DNA of 64,000 bases, taken from contig RPFO01000017.1 of the NCBI GenBank assembly GCA_009746045.1, positions 1,387,001 to 1,451,000 on the forward strand. Direction: 5' to 3'. Shown here in pieces: positions 50,781 through 60,781 of the stretch. Numbering within the stretch: the stretch's first letter is position 1; each line of letters starts with the position of its first letter. Source of the DNA: Mesostigma viride. Taxonomy: Eukaryota > Streptophyta > Mesostigmatophyceae > Mesostigmatales > Mesostigmataceae. The notes under the pieces were generated by a model. The model was not told where the DNA came from. It did no database searches and worked only from the letters and a program-made list of their open reading frames with translations. A program made the translations under genes and the position numbers.

Positions 50781-51434
50781 AGTTAGCATATTGGGGCACC
50801 AATGTGCTAGATGGATGCAGGTTGAGGAGACCTTTCCAACGCCGTGTCAACCGCCTAGAACAGACAAGGGACTAGAAAGTTATCAAGTCCCGAAGTACTG
50901 CCGACCGGTGGGCGAGGGCGGGGCACGCTCAGGGCATAGTGGACAGGACACGTGGCAGGCCGTGCCTGCACAGGCTTAGCCTGTACACTCACGTGACTGG
51001 GACACAGTGTACTGAGGGCTCAACGGTACTGTGGCTAGTAGAAGCAAGTAACCAGCCAGCAGGTCTGCAAGGATGTAAGTCCTTGCAGGACTGTGGCAGG
51101 TCCTGTGCTGTCCTAGACACAGGATAGCCAGAGATTCCTGTATGCTGCCTGCAACAAGGATGCAGGGCAGCGATACGAGGCTCTGGCAATGTAGCGTTGC
51201 CCAGCGTTGCTCATGACCGAGGAACAAGGATGGAACGAGGTTGCATATAGCTCGAGGCTCAACGAGGCAACGAGCGTCTTCACACACGAACCTTGGTCGT
51301 CACGACGAGTGGCGAGCCTATCGAGGGTCGTAGGCCTGGTGTGAGGATAAAGGTTGCTAGCCAGCAGCCTAGGGTCATTCCAGCCGGCAAGGACCAGGAG
51401 CTCACATGCTCTGCTGACGAGTTGCTGCGCAAAT
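50781..51434 (+). repeat. 5' LTR of the copia element
   Basis: 654 bp from AGTTAGCATATTGGGG to CTGCGCAAAT. Differs from the 3' LTR by a handful of substitutions and small indels. If the shared GTTGG is counted, the LTR would start TGTTGGAG on this side, a common copia start. Confidence 0.88.
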
Positions 51435-51459
51435 CGTACTATTGCTTCCAAGCGCTTTC

Positions 51460-52596
51460 ATGTCTGGTTCATCGTCAAGCAGCCACGGTGCTGGTGAGGC
51501 GAACGAGCAGAGAGACGCGCAAGCGTTTTTCCCCTACCGTAACCAAGCAAACGCTCCAACATTCGTGCAAGCGGCCTACGTAGCGAGGCACTTGGCAGAA
51601 GAGGGGTGGGTGGCGGTGAGTGGGGGAGGCAGCAGGCCAGCGGCGGCGGACCCGATTATACAACGGGCTCGCGTCGTGATTTCTCCAGGTGAGACGGGGC
51701 GAGTGGCGGTGGAAGAGTTGGTGCGTATTCGGGACGCGCTAGCTGAAACTGCTAATCGTGTGGAGGTCGCTTATCAGGGCGCCCATATCACGCTAGCCGG
51801 TCTCGACCTAGCCAGGGAGGCGCTTAGCCAGATTGTGGCAACAGCGCTCGGCAGCACCCGACTGTTTAACCACTGGGTGGCTACAGCAGTGCTAGGAGAG
51901 GGGGTACCAGACGCCGACATCATCCGGAACGCGCGTGCTCGGGAGGCGGTGAATCCTTGGAGCACGGCGGAGGTATTTGCCCAAACCATTGAGAATCTTG
52001 TTGCTGTCCTTTTGCAAGAGTCGAGAGGGTACGCAGACAGGTTCTATATTACTACGCAGCCTTTCGGAGTGTACTCCAGGCTTGATACACCGAGGCCGGA
52101 AAACACCACTGCGTGGGGTCCGGAGGTGGAGATTGTCACGGGGGTCGAGAAGACGCCTGAAGACGTCCATTTTGAGTGGACTGACAAGCCAGAGGGCTCC
52201 GTCAAGCGCTCAGCCCAGCAGATAAACGAGGGCGACGGCACTACCGAGACCTACGAGGCAAGGCAGAGAGCTGATCTGCATATCCCTCGTGAGGTGACTC
52301 ACGAGTACGATCGTTACGGCCGAGGCGAGCAGAACGAGCTTGTCGGCGGCGGTAAGCGGTGGGTACGCGATCTTGCTTGGCATCGCAACCCAGGTGAGAC
52401 ACAACATCCAGTCGAACGCAAGGCAGACGGGCGACCTGTGACCTGCGTGCTGGGAGAGTTCAACCCAGACCTCCAGATTGTCGCAGAGGCAGCAGCAGCC
52501 ATACCGGTTGCTGAGGGTGTTGAGCAGCGTCAAGACCGTGAGGAGGGGCAGGCGAGTGCAAGCCACGAGGCGGCCTCGTCTGGAGTAAGTGCGTGA
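51460..52596 (+). CDS. Extra ORF upstream of gag in the copia element, 378 aa
   Basis: ATG at 51460 (MSGSSSSSHGAGEANEQRD), intact. Ser/Gly-rich start, then a helical region (VEELVRIRDALAETANRVEV; LDLAREALSQIVATALGSTR), then a mixed region and an acidic Ala/Glu tail. No zinc knuckle and no domain recognised. Standard copia elements have no gene here; it may be a divergent capsid-type gag or a captured ORF. Confidence 0.65.
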   Translation: MSGSSSSSHGAGEANEQRDAQAFFPYRNQANAPTFVQAAYVARHLAEEGWVAVSGGGSRPAAADPIIQRARVVISPGETGRVAVEELVRIRDALAETANRVEVAYQGAHITLAGLDLAREALSQIVATALGSTRLFNHWVATAVLGEGVPDADIIRNARAREAVNPWSTAEVFAQTIENLVAVLLQESRGYADRFYITTQPFGVYSRLDTPRPENTTAWGPEVEIVTGVEKTPEDVHFEWTDKPEGSVKRSAQQINEGDGTTETYEARQRADLHIPREVTHEYDRYGRGEQNELVGGGKRWVRDLAWHRNPGETQHPVERKADGRPVTCVLGEFNPDLQIVAEAAAAIPVAEGVEQRQDREEGQASASHEAASSGVSA

Positions 52597-52650
52597 GCCT
52601 GAGTGGGTTCCAGCAACCGTATCTGCGTGTGTTGTCTGTGGTATTTTATA

Positions 52651-53942
52651 ATGCTTCGTAACACGCGCGGGAGCGGCAGCGGGAGCGGGGCGGGAGCGGG
52701 GGATGGCGGTGGTGAGGCAAGGGCAGACACAGGAGGCCCCGCCAACGTCGTGCCAGAGGGACAGGCGATCCCAACGGCAGAGGGCGTCAATGGCAGGAGG
52801 GCATCCAACCGGAAGAGGAAAGAGGTGGCACAAGGGGAGGAGCGTGCAGGGTGGCCAACCGACGGCGTGGTGCTGACGGGGGAGGGCCAGAATGATGCTG
52901 AACGACAAGCACCTGGTAAGAGACCATGTGTGCCTGCGTCTGGTGTTCCTGCAGCTAGTGTTCCTGCGCCATTAGCACCTGTAGGAGCTGCTGTCATTGG
53001 CAGTGACCCTCGTGCTTTGCCTGGGACTAGACCTCATATGAGTGCTGTGGCTGTGATGAATGGCCAGAAGCCTCTCAAGCCTCCTGTGGGACTCCTGTGG
53101 GAGTTGTGCAGGTATTCCACACATCCACGACTAATAGGGATTCCAGTGAGCGTGTGAGGGACAAGGCTAGGCAAGCTGTCAAGGACAAGCTGACTTGGTC
53201 TCAGTTCCTAGAGGGCCTACGTCAGGAGTTCTCTGATAAGGTACTCAACCTCACTAATCACTATAAGCTCAGCTATGATACCTTTGAGATCAAGGGCACA
53301 ATAGCTGAGGAGCTGCAGCGGCTCACACGCATCAGGGAGAAGGGGGCCAAGCATGGCTTCAATCTGACTGACAGAGCAGTGGCAGATTACTTCCTGGATC
53401 GCATGGGGCTGAGTGTGGATGGGAGAAATGCAGCTAGGATGTTTGCTGATCAGACAGATGGGACGTGGCCAGCCTTGCAAAAGGTTATTTTCAATATCCG
53501 TCCATCTGACAATGCTGCTTGCAAGGCAATCCAGGTGACTGGTGCCCCTTCAGCCTCCGCTCATCAGGTCCATGGTGACGCCCCTGGGCAGGGTGCTCAG
53601 GGAGAAACCAGACCTAGTAGGCGTCAGAGGGCTAACAGGCGCAGGCAGAATGGTAACCAGGGTGGCAAGGGCCAGCAGCAGGGATCCAAAGGCAAGGGTC
53701 AGCAGCAGGCTGGTGGTCACCAGGGTGGTCAGCAGAACAAGGGTGGCCAAGGGCAAGGCAAGAGCCAGGGCCAGGGCACCCAGGCCAGTCAGAGCAGCCA
53801 GAACCAGGGTGGCCTGAAGAAGGCTGCTGCTGGGAAGGATGACAAATGCTTTGGATGTGGCAGGACGGGTCATTGGCGACGTGACTGCCCAGACCAGGCC
53901 AAGTCTGCTGGAGCAGGCTCTGGCCAGGTGGGTAAGCCATGA
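52651..53942 (+). pseudogene. gag: gag of the copia element, one frameshift
   Basis: ATG at 52651; the first frame ends at 53157 and the next covers 53097-53942. The junction carries a short duplicated CCTGTGGGACTCCTGTGGGA, which probably caused the shift. The second part contains a helical capsid-like region (LTWSQFLEGLRQEFSDKVLN), a Gln/Gly-rich basic linker, and a zinc knuckle CFGCGRTGHWRRDC near 53848-53890. Ends with TGA at 53940-53942. Confidence 0.78.
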
Positions 53943-53948
53943 CTTGAG

Positions 53949-55190
53949 ATGTTGTCCCCTGTAAATAGTCAATCACCCCTAGTGGGACGAACAGTTGTAC
54001 ATAGTAATGGGGGTGTCCCTCTTGTGCAGCAGCAAGGGGTTGGGAATGATGAGGTGCTTCCACTCAATGATTGCAATAACGCTGCTGCAGCAGTGGAATT
54101 CCCTGTGCCTGTGGCAGGTGCAGGGTCTCCAGTTGTTGGGGTTGACTCTGGGAGTCAAGCCGCCAGACTGGAAGGACCTGCAGCTTCTGTGGGAACCGGG
54201 GCTGGCTCTGGGAGCCGAGCTACCTTGGAGGAGGTCCCTGGAGCAAGAGAACAGCAGGTGGGTCGTGCTATCCCAAGCACACAGTCTTTGTCACGTTCCT
54301 CTCTGTGCAGCCAGGCTGACAGGGGGTTGAGCTATGCTCAGGCTGGAAACACTCTACACCATATCTTTGGCCACTCTAAGCAGGCAGAGATGTTTGCTTG
54401 GAAGATTGGCAAGGAGCCTTTGCTAGAGGCCTGCAGTGCAGCTGCTCAGAATTGTGTCTGTCAGGAGAATGCTGTTCGCCTCCCACAGTCCCATGCCAGA
54501 GAACCTGCTAGAGAGCGGGGGGATATCCAGGTGGACATCCAACACATCAGGGGCATGTATCTGTTGGTGGGGGTGGATAGGTTTAGCAGATATAGGTTGC
54601 TGACCATTCTTCCTGGAATGCAGGAGCATCAGCTGTTGATGGGTCTCCAGTCTTTGTTGCCAGGCTTTGGGGTGTACACCAAGGTGCAAGCTGACTTGCA
54701 GTTTGACTGCTTGATCAAGCTGGCTGACCAGCTTCCTTGTAAGTTGGTAGTGGTCCCTAGGGAATCCCATGGGCAGCAGGGAGCTGTAGAGAGATCTATA
54801 CGTGAAGTAAAAACAGTGGTGCTAGCAGCTAGGAGTGTGCCTGTTGTGGCATCAGCTCTAGAGAAAGCAGCTTGGTGTAAGGGGATTGAGGAGCAGCTTA
54901 ACCACAGGGTAACCTATTACTATGATGGTGTGGCAGTCTCTCCCCTGGCATTGCAGTTTGGTATGCTATCACAGGACGTGGTGGCAGCCTGCCTGAAGAA
55001 GGCAGACAGGGTGTTTTCCAGATTGAGGCGTAAGGACAAGGGTTGGAAAATGCTGAGGCCCCAGGTGGGACTGAGGGTCAGGATGTGGAAGGAACCGTCA
55101 TTACCAGGCAAGCGTGGCAAGTGGCAAGATGGGCAGGTAACCCATGTTGAGAAGCTAACCATTCTTGTCTGGTGGCTTTGGAGAGTAATC
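53949..55190 (+). CDS. pol: Integrase segment of copia pol
   Basis: Same frame as gag after the TGA. A VVGVDSGSQAARL stretch near 54130 recalls a retropepsin active site. The zinc-finger part is LHHIFGHSK ... CVCQEN (about 54355-54465), then the core: DIQVDIQHIRG with first Asp (about 54530), KVQADLQFD (second Asp), SHGQQGAVERSIREVK (Glu). The frame is lost near 55165; the next piece begins at 55172. Confidence 0.8.
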
Positions 55191-57181
55191 CCAAGCACGT
55201 GTACAGGCTATCCTGGGCTCACGTCAAGGAGAGAAGGCCAACTGCAATCTGGCCTGAAGACGGCCCTGATCCTCCCTTGGAGGGAGATGAGCAGGATGAG
55301 AGCCAGGCAGCAGATGCTAACCCACCATGCTTGGATTATGGTCTGTCCTGGATGGATGAGGGTGAGCAGGAGTCTGCTGAGACGTCTGTCACAAGGCCAG
55401 AGGTGGCCAGGGCTGCACCACAGTCCAGGGGGCTGCTTATGGCGGACATCATTCGAGCTCTGCAGAACAGCAAGCGTGATCCCAAGGTATCTAAGCTCAC
55501 GGGATGGGGGTCATGTGGGGCACCAGCACTAGAAGTGGATACCAACTCACAGGTGTCCATTCTAAGGGTAGAGGATGCTGCAGGCTTGCAGTGGTCATCC
55601 CCTAGCTGCCTAGCTGTGTCTGATTTCTCTGGGAATGTGTCCATGAAGATCTTGGGAGAAGTGAGTGTGCCTATCCTGGGGGTGCCCACCACGTTCAGTG
55701 TGGTTGAAGGGTATCAGGGGCCTGCCATTCTAGGTCAGAACTTCTTGTGCTTACCAGGGGTGAGGATATCCTCTGAGGAGCTAGCATTAGAAGGGCAGGG
55801 CCGCCTTCCCTTGCAGAGATATCGCTACTCCCAGGGTCTTAGTGTGGCTGTAAGGGCTGTGAGGGGTCTAGAGGCAGAGGGTCCTGATACAAAGGAGCCC
55901 ATTGCTGGGGACCTGCTGATCCTCCCTACTACGTTTGACCCACGTGAGTTGGGTGTGCAGAGGTACCAGATCCCAGGAACGAGTCCTGTACCTTGGCGCA
56001 AGCTAGTGGAGATGATGCAAAGCCCCAAGATGGCTAAGGCATGGACTCTTGGCTTTGTTGCTTCTGGGCATGAGTGGATAGTTGCCAACTGTGCAGAGCC
56101 TGTGGATGTCCTCCCTGAGGATCACCAGCTGCTCAGGTTGATGTTTGTCCTCAAGCTCAAGGAGGTAGATGGCGTGCAGGTGCCACATGTTAGACCAGTT
56201 GTGACTGAGTACCATGGCACTGGACAGTTAGCAGATGAGGAGCTTTACACACCAGGGATGCTGCATGATACATGGAGGATTTTGTTGTGCATTTATTTGT
56301 CTTTTCTGCAGAAGGGGATACCCTATAGCTCTGTGTTGGTAGATTTCAAGAGGGCTTTTCTTAAGGGTGATCAGCAGGAAGCACAGGATACTTGGCGCAC
56401 AATACCCCCTTTCTTTGTTAAGGTGCCTGCAGTGTGGAGGGCAGAGCTGAAGACGAGGTATTTGAGGATTCTCAAAGGCGTGGAAGGCCTTAGATCGAGT
56501 CCCATCATCTGGAGGAAGAGCTTGGAGAAGTACCTCAGGTCTGTCTGTGGTCTCTCAGTCTCTCCAGTTGATCCTTGTCTGTTTCAGGGTAGCTATGAGG
56601 GGCTGCCAGCGTTTGCCTCCCTGCATGGTGATGATCTGCATCTCCTGGGCCATCCCACTTGGCAAGAGTTGACTCTGGCCAGGATCCAGAAACGGTTTGA
56701 ACTGGGTAAGATCCAGTACATGGTTGAGAATGAGCCCATGGTGTTTTGTGGAATGCAGGCGACCTTGGTCCATCAGCAGGGTACATGGTCCATCCAGCTG
56801 GAGGGTGGTAAGGATTATCCTCAGCAGATCATAGATGCCTTGCAGGAGCCCATCACCCAGGCCAGATGTGCAACAATACGAGGTATGTTGGCATGGCTGG
56901 CCAGCATTTGTGCTCCTGACCTGTTGGTACTGAGTCGGTTGACCGATTCCCAACTGGTTGAGGTGGGTGCTGAGAGAGTGGTAGAGGCTGTTCGCATGTC
57001 TCCCCCTCTCATGCTGGGTCCTTTGGATTTGTACAGGCCTTTTGACATGATGCTCTATGTGGACAGTTCTATGGATAGTAGGAAGGTCACAGAGGTCAGG
57101 GGCCGTGCAGCAGCATTAATATCCCTGGTGCAGGAACAGTCCTCTCTGGTCTGCTGGTACAGTCGGTTGCAAACAGGGTAA
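55172..57181 (+). CDS. pol: Retropepsin-like segment and reverse transcriptase of copia pol
   Basis: At about 55525-55760 a retropepsin-like part: ALEVDTNSQVSIL (D-T-N in place of D-T-G) and, 60 residues on, GPAILGQNFL. RT follows: LLRLMFVLKLKEVDG, SVLVDFKRAFLKGD (motif A Asp, about 56335), RYLRILKGVEGLRSSPIIW, SLHGDDLHLLG (motif C, DD, about 56622), FCGMQATL. RNase H begins with MMLYVDSSMDSRK (Asp, about 57050). A stop at 57179-57181 comes from a one-base shift in AACAGGGTAA; the domain goes on in another frame. Confidence 0.82.
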   Translation: MALESNPKHVYRLSWAHVKERRPTAIWPEDGPDPPLEGDEQDESQAADANPPCLDYGLSWMDEGEQESAETSVTRPEVARAAPQSRGLLMADIIRALQNSKRDPKVSKLTGWGSCGAPALEVDTNSQVSILRVEDAAGLQWSSPSCLAVSDFSGNVSMKILGEVSVPILGVPTTFSVVEGYQGPAILGQNFLCLPGVRISSEELALEGQGRLPLQRYRYSQGLSVAVRAVRGLEAEGPDTKEPIAGDLLILPTTFDPRELGVQRYQIPGTSPVPWRKLVEMMQSPKMAKAWTLGFVASGHEWIVANCAEPVDVLPEDHQLLRLMFVLKLKEVDGVQVPHVRPVVTEYHGTGQLADEELYTPGMLHDTWRILLCIYLSFLQKGIPYSSVLVDFKRAFLKGDQQEAQDTWRTIPPFFVKVPAVWRAELKTRYLRILKGVEGLRSSPIIWRKSLEKYLRSVCGLSVSPVDPCLFQGSYEGLPAFASLHGDDLHLLGHPTWQELTLARIQKRFELGKIQYMVENEPMVFCGMQATLVHQQGTWSIQLEGGKDYPQQIIDALQEPITQARCATIRGMLAWLASICAPDLLVLSRLTDSQLVEVGAERVVEAVRMSPPLMLGPLDLYRPFDMMLYVDSSMDSRKVTEVRGRAAALISLVQEQSSLVCWYSRLQTG

Positions 57182-57534
57182 CTCCCAGCAGTGACATTGC
57201 TGAGTGCAGGGCAATCTGTGAAGGGCTTCATACTGCTCTTTACTTGAGGGAGCTATTTTACCAGCTATGTCAAGTGGCTTCCTGTCGGTTGCAGATGCAC
57301 ACACTGGTAAGAACTGACAGCATGGGCATGGTGCAGTTTGTGCACAGGCAGCTGGCCAGGAGCAGGGACCTTGATTATTTGTTGCTCAAGGAAATGTCTT
57401 GCTTAGCTAACATTGAACATGTGGCTGGCGTGGACAACCCTGCAGATGCTCTCACCAAGCTGGAGGAGAAGGCTGAGCTGCAATACCCTTTGCTTCGTGG
57501 GCTCATGGCCTCCAAGGGGGGAGGGCCAGAGTAG
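57182..57534 (+). pseudogene. pol: Rest of copia RNase H
   Basis: In the shifted frame: SDIAECRAICEGL (Glu), TLVRTDSMGMVQFV (Asp), HVAGVDNPADALTKL (Asp, with the D-x-LTK ending typical of copia). Ends with TAG near 57534. Confidence 0.82.
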
Positions 57535-58471
57535 ACCAAACAGCCTTGCTCTAGGTGGGAGGCATCCCAGTGGGCTGGGCAGCCACGTGGTGGCTGACAG
57601 CAGGTCCTTCAGAGTTCAGACACACTCTGCTGGACAGGGGTCAGGGTGGAGTCACTCCCCTGGCTGAGAATTTCGCCTGGCTCTGTCATGGAGCTGCAGA
57701 AGAGTCTTAAGGACTTTGTAATGGGCCTTGGGTCTTCATGGAATGGACCCTGCAAGGGCAGCCCAAGTGTTGGCTCTAACAGGTTGCTGTACATTTGTAT
57801 ATATTCTCTGTAACCAACCTGTTGCATGCTAATAAAATCCCTGGTTGTGTGACCATGTTGGACGTGGTTGCCAGGGGCCTCACTATGGGTTATACTCCTT
57901 TATAATAAAACATAATCTTGTTATTGTCATGTCTTGTTGTTTGTGATGCTCAGTTCCAGGAGCTGATCCAAACCTGGAGGATATGGGGTGGGGTTCGATT
58001 CCCCAGCTGACCTCAGCCTGGCATGTATGAATCCTGAGTTTATCCCTCAGTGAGGACATGGGCTCCCCATGTGTTGGCTAACATTTGTCAGGGCTCTCTC
58101 AGTCTTTGGAAGGATTTAAAAGATAAAGGAGGCTCCGTGGCGGGCGCCATATGAACGGGCGCCTGTGATAACTGGATGACCAGGAACTCACAATAGTACG
58201 TTCATGGACTCCTCTATCCAAACTCCTCTGACTAAGTGAAGACCTAACTTTAATCTACACCAGGTTCCCAAAGAAAGGGTTGGGATGTCATGTGGGTCAG
58301 AGGGCAACCTTTGAACCAATGAGCAGGCCTAGCTAATATTTGGAGGCACCTCAGGTTCCAAAAGAAAAGGCAGGTCTGGTCTCTGGGAGGGATCAGATGT
58401 CTGAAGGCTTGTGGGGACAGTGGCTGATAGGTTCTCAGGCTGGTCCAAGCTCCAAAACAAGAAAGGGTTGG
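57535..58471 (+). other. 3' non-coding part of the copia element
   Basis: About 0.94 kb without a gene. Holds AATAAA-type motifs near 57830 and 57903, a tRNA-like arm pair near 57948-58004 and, just before the LTR, a purine-rich tract AAAACAAGAAAGGG (58454-58467). Confidence 0.6.
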
Positions 58472-59123
58472 AGTTAGCATATTGGGGCACCAATGTGCTA
58501 GATGGATGCAGGTTGAGGAGACCTTTCCAACGCCGTGTCAACCGCCTAGAACAGACAAGGGACTAGAAAGTTATCAAGTCCCGAAGTACTGCCGACCGGT
58601 GGGCGAGGGCGGGGCACACTCAGGGCATAGTGGACAGGACACGTGGCAGGCCGTGCCTGCACAGGCTTAGCCTGACTCTCACGTGACTGGGACACAGTGT
58701 ACTGAGGGCTCAACGGTACTGTGGCTAGTAGAAGCCAGTAACCAGCCAGCAGGTCTGCAAGGATGTAAGTCCTTGCAGGACTGTGGCAGGTCCTGTGCTG
58801 TCCTAGACACAGGATAGCCAGAGATTCCTGTATGCTGCCTGCAACGAGGATGCAGGCAGCGATACGAGGCTCTGGCAATGTAGCGTTGCCCAGCGTTGCT
58901 CATGACCGAGGAACAAGGATGGAACGAGGTTGCATATAGCTCGAGGCTCAACGAGGCAACGAGCGTCTTCACACACGAACCTTGGTCGTCACGACGAGTG
59001 GCGAGCCTATCGAGGGTCGTAGGCCTGGTGTGAGGATAAAGGTTGCTAGCCAGCAGCCTAGGGTCATTCCAGCCGGCAAGGACCAGGAGCTCACATGCTC
59101 TGCTGACGAGTTGCTGCGCAAAT
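58472..59123 (+). repeat. 3' LTR of the copia element
   Basis: 652 bp, nearly identical to 50781-51434. Followed by GTTGG. Confidence 0.88.
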
Positions 59124-59235
59124 GTTGGTCCAGTCGTGATCATCGACCTGGAAAGGTGAACCGAAAGCGCGGCCTCCGAGGGGCGTGAAGACCCTCCTGT
59201 TCTGCGGGCGCGTTTAGGATCCGGCAATCTGTGGG
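59124..59235 (-). mobile_element. LINE copy 4, displaced 5' fragment
   Basis: On the minus strand codes pieces similar to the N-terminal half of ORF1 (DPKRARRTGG, TTGPT) and joins 50780 across the copia element. Confidence 0.5.
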
Positions 59236-59689
59236 TGCAATAAGACCCATGGAGCATTAACCCCGATGGATTGATGGATTAATTAATTAATTAAAATCAT
59301 AGCTCCGTGGGGAGCATATGTAACACATAGCCCCAGGTGAGAAAGGAGCATCTATGGGTTTGTAATCAGTAATACAATCAGGGCGACAACCTGCAGGTGT
59401 AGGATGTACAACTATCACCGGCTCTGGGTGCACAAGGTGCACCTGCACCGCCATATGATGGTTCATGCCTCCTAAACAAGCACAAGCGCACAAGGCGGCT
59501 TGAGGAGAGGGCCTAGAAGGCCTGCATGACATATGGGGTGGAAGGTATGTGGCTAGGCTATAGCTGGTGTACACACCTCTCAGCAGAGAGTAAGTCCCTG
59601 CATGGGCAAAGCATGACTCTAAATTGCTACGGCTGTTGCAAGGGCTGGTGTGGGCCCATCACGTTTGATGGATGGATGGGTACACCCTA
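59236..59689 (-). repeat. Truncated LINE 3' end with (TTAA)n tail
   Basis: The (TTAA)n at about 59278-59293 followed by AAAATCATAGCTCCGTGGGG matches 46355 onward (copy 3) over roughly 300 bp with small indels. No coding part. Confidence 0.7.
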
Positions 59690-60190
59690 GCTGCTCAGCT
59701 GCGCCGCCCACGCCGCCCGCCGCTGAGCAGGACTACACGTACCCAGCCCTGACGGAACCCCTGGCCGACCCCAACGAGCTACCGCCGTTCACCGAGCTCG
59801 AGCTGAGCACCGCCGCCAAGCAACTCCGCTTCTACGCCGCCGTTGGACCTGACCAGCTCCCAGTACCGGTGATTAAGCTGACGGCGCTCACGGGGTTCCT
59901 GCTTGACGTCTGCAACCGGATGCTGCTTGCCGACGCGCCGCCGATTCCTGAGTGGCAGCACAGCTACCGTATTATGCTGTACAAAAACAAAGGTTCCCCT
60001 GACGACCCCACCAACTACAGAGGAGTCTGCATCCAGAGCGCCGCACTCAAGTTGTTCATGCGCATGATCCTCAACCGCCTTCGTTAGAACTGCTCTCAAC
60101 TGTCACCTTGGGGAAAGTCAAATGGGCTTCCGTCCTGGGCGCAACACCCTCATGGCCATCTTCGTCGCGGGTCGCCTCTTCGACCCTTCC
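59690..60190 (+). pseudogene. LINE reverse transcriptase, N-terminal fragment
   Basis: Plus strand. ELSTAAKQLRFYAAVGPDQL, HSYRIMLYKNKGSPDDPTNY, RGVCIQSAALKLFMRMILNR are RT motifs 0-2; after a stop at 60085-60087 and a frameshift, GFRPGRNTLMAIFVAGRL continues the domain. It ends near 60190 before the catalytic Asp motifs. It carries the part of RT that is missing in the fragment at 48498, but is on the opposite strand. Confidence 0.8.
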
Positions 60191-60198
60191 GTCAAAAT

Positions 60199-60262
60199 GT
60201 TGACTTTTTGCCCCGGCGTAGCGTCAACGTTTGACTTTTTGCCCCGGCGTAGCGTCAAACAT
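60199..60262 (+). repeat. Two copies of a 32-33-bp repeat
   Basis: GTTGACTTTTTGCCCCGGCG followed by TAGCGTCAA occurs twice in tandem. Confidence 0.8.
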
Positions 60263-60301
60263 GATGACTGCTTTTTTGGGGGGGGGGCTGGCCTAGGCCT
60301 G

Positions 60302-60781
60302 CTAGTTTGGGGAATAGCTTGCAAATATAGACGTTGTTGGACTGGTTGTCTCCTTGATAGACGTCATCTCATTGATAACAGAAGGGGAAAGGGGCGTCAT
60401 GACTTGACACGTGGTGTTGGTACCTAATTGGCTAGATCCGCTTGTTGTTGCCAGGTTGCTTTCTCCTGCCGCGCTCGAAGTTTTCTTCCCAGATTTCCCT
60501 CCAGCAGAGACGGCCGACCCTCGTCCCGCAGTTTCAGTTGCTGTATCCGCAGATGCTTTCTCAGTGCCGCTTCCGTTCTCCCCCGCATCAACCGCCTCGT
60601 CAAGCTCTTCTCTCGCCCGCTTGGCAGGACGGTGCTTACCCTGCCTATCATCCGCCAGTATCCTGCCAACATCCACGACATCCTTTTCAGCATCATCCGA
60701 AGCCGGTCCACCCAGTTTCTTTTTAAACAAGCTAGCGATAGACTCTGACTTGAAAGATACAGCACCTTTTTTGTTAGCCAT
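60302..60781 (-). CDS. Unknown protein, possibly 5' part of a gene cut by LINE insertion
   Basis: 159 aa, ATG at 60781 (MANKKGAVSFKSESIASLFK). The first ~120 residues look like a real, charged, low-complexity nuclear protein with a basic patch (KHRPAKRAREELDEA). The last ~35 residues (after about 60430) have a different texture and may be intron or LINE-derived sequence read through. CAATTAG|GTACCAA near 60425 could be a splice donor. No family recognised; the rest of the gene may lie left of the LINE debris or be lost. Confidence 0.5.
   Translation of the reverse strand: MANKKGAVSFKSESIASLFKKKLGGPASDDAEKDVVDVGRILADDRQGKHRPAKRAREELDEAVDAGENGSGTEKASADTATETAGRGSAVSAGGKSGKKTSSAAGESNLATTSGSSQLGTNTTCQVMTPLSPSVINEMTSIKETTSPTTSIFASYSPN

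Larger units (their letters stand above)
50781..59123 (+). mobile_element. Ty1/copia-type LTR retrotransposon, 8.3 kb
   Basis: LTRs 50781-51434 and 58472-59123 are nearly identical. GTTGG sits directly outside both ends (50776-50780 and 59124-59128), consistent with a 5-bp target duplication, although the same GTTGG also precedes the internal start of the 3' LTR, so the LTR may begin there instead. Integrase lies before RT, which defines Ty1/copia. Unusual parts: an extra ORF before gag, an in-frame TGA between gag and pol, and a retropepsin-like segment after integrase. Several frameshifts inactivate this copy. Confidence 0.88.
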
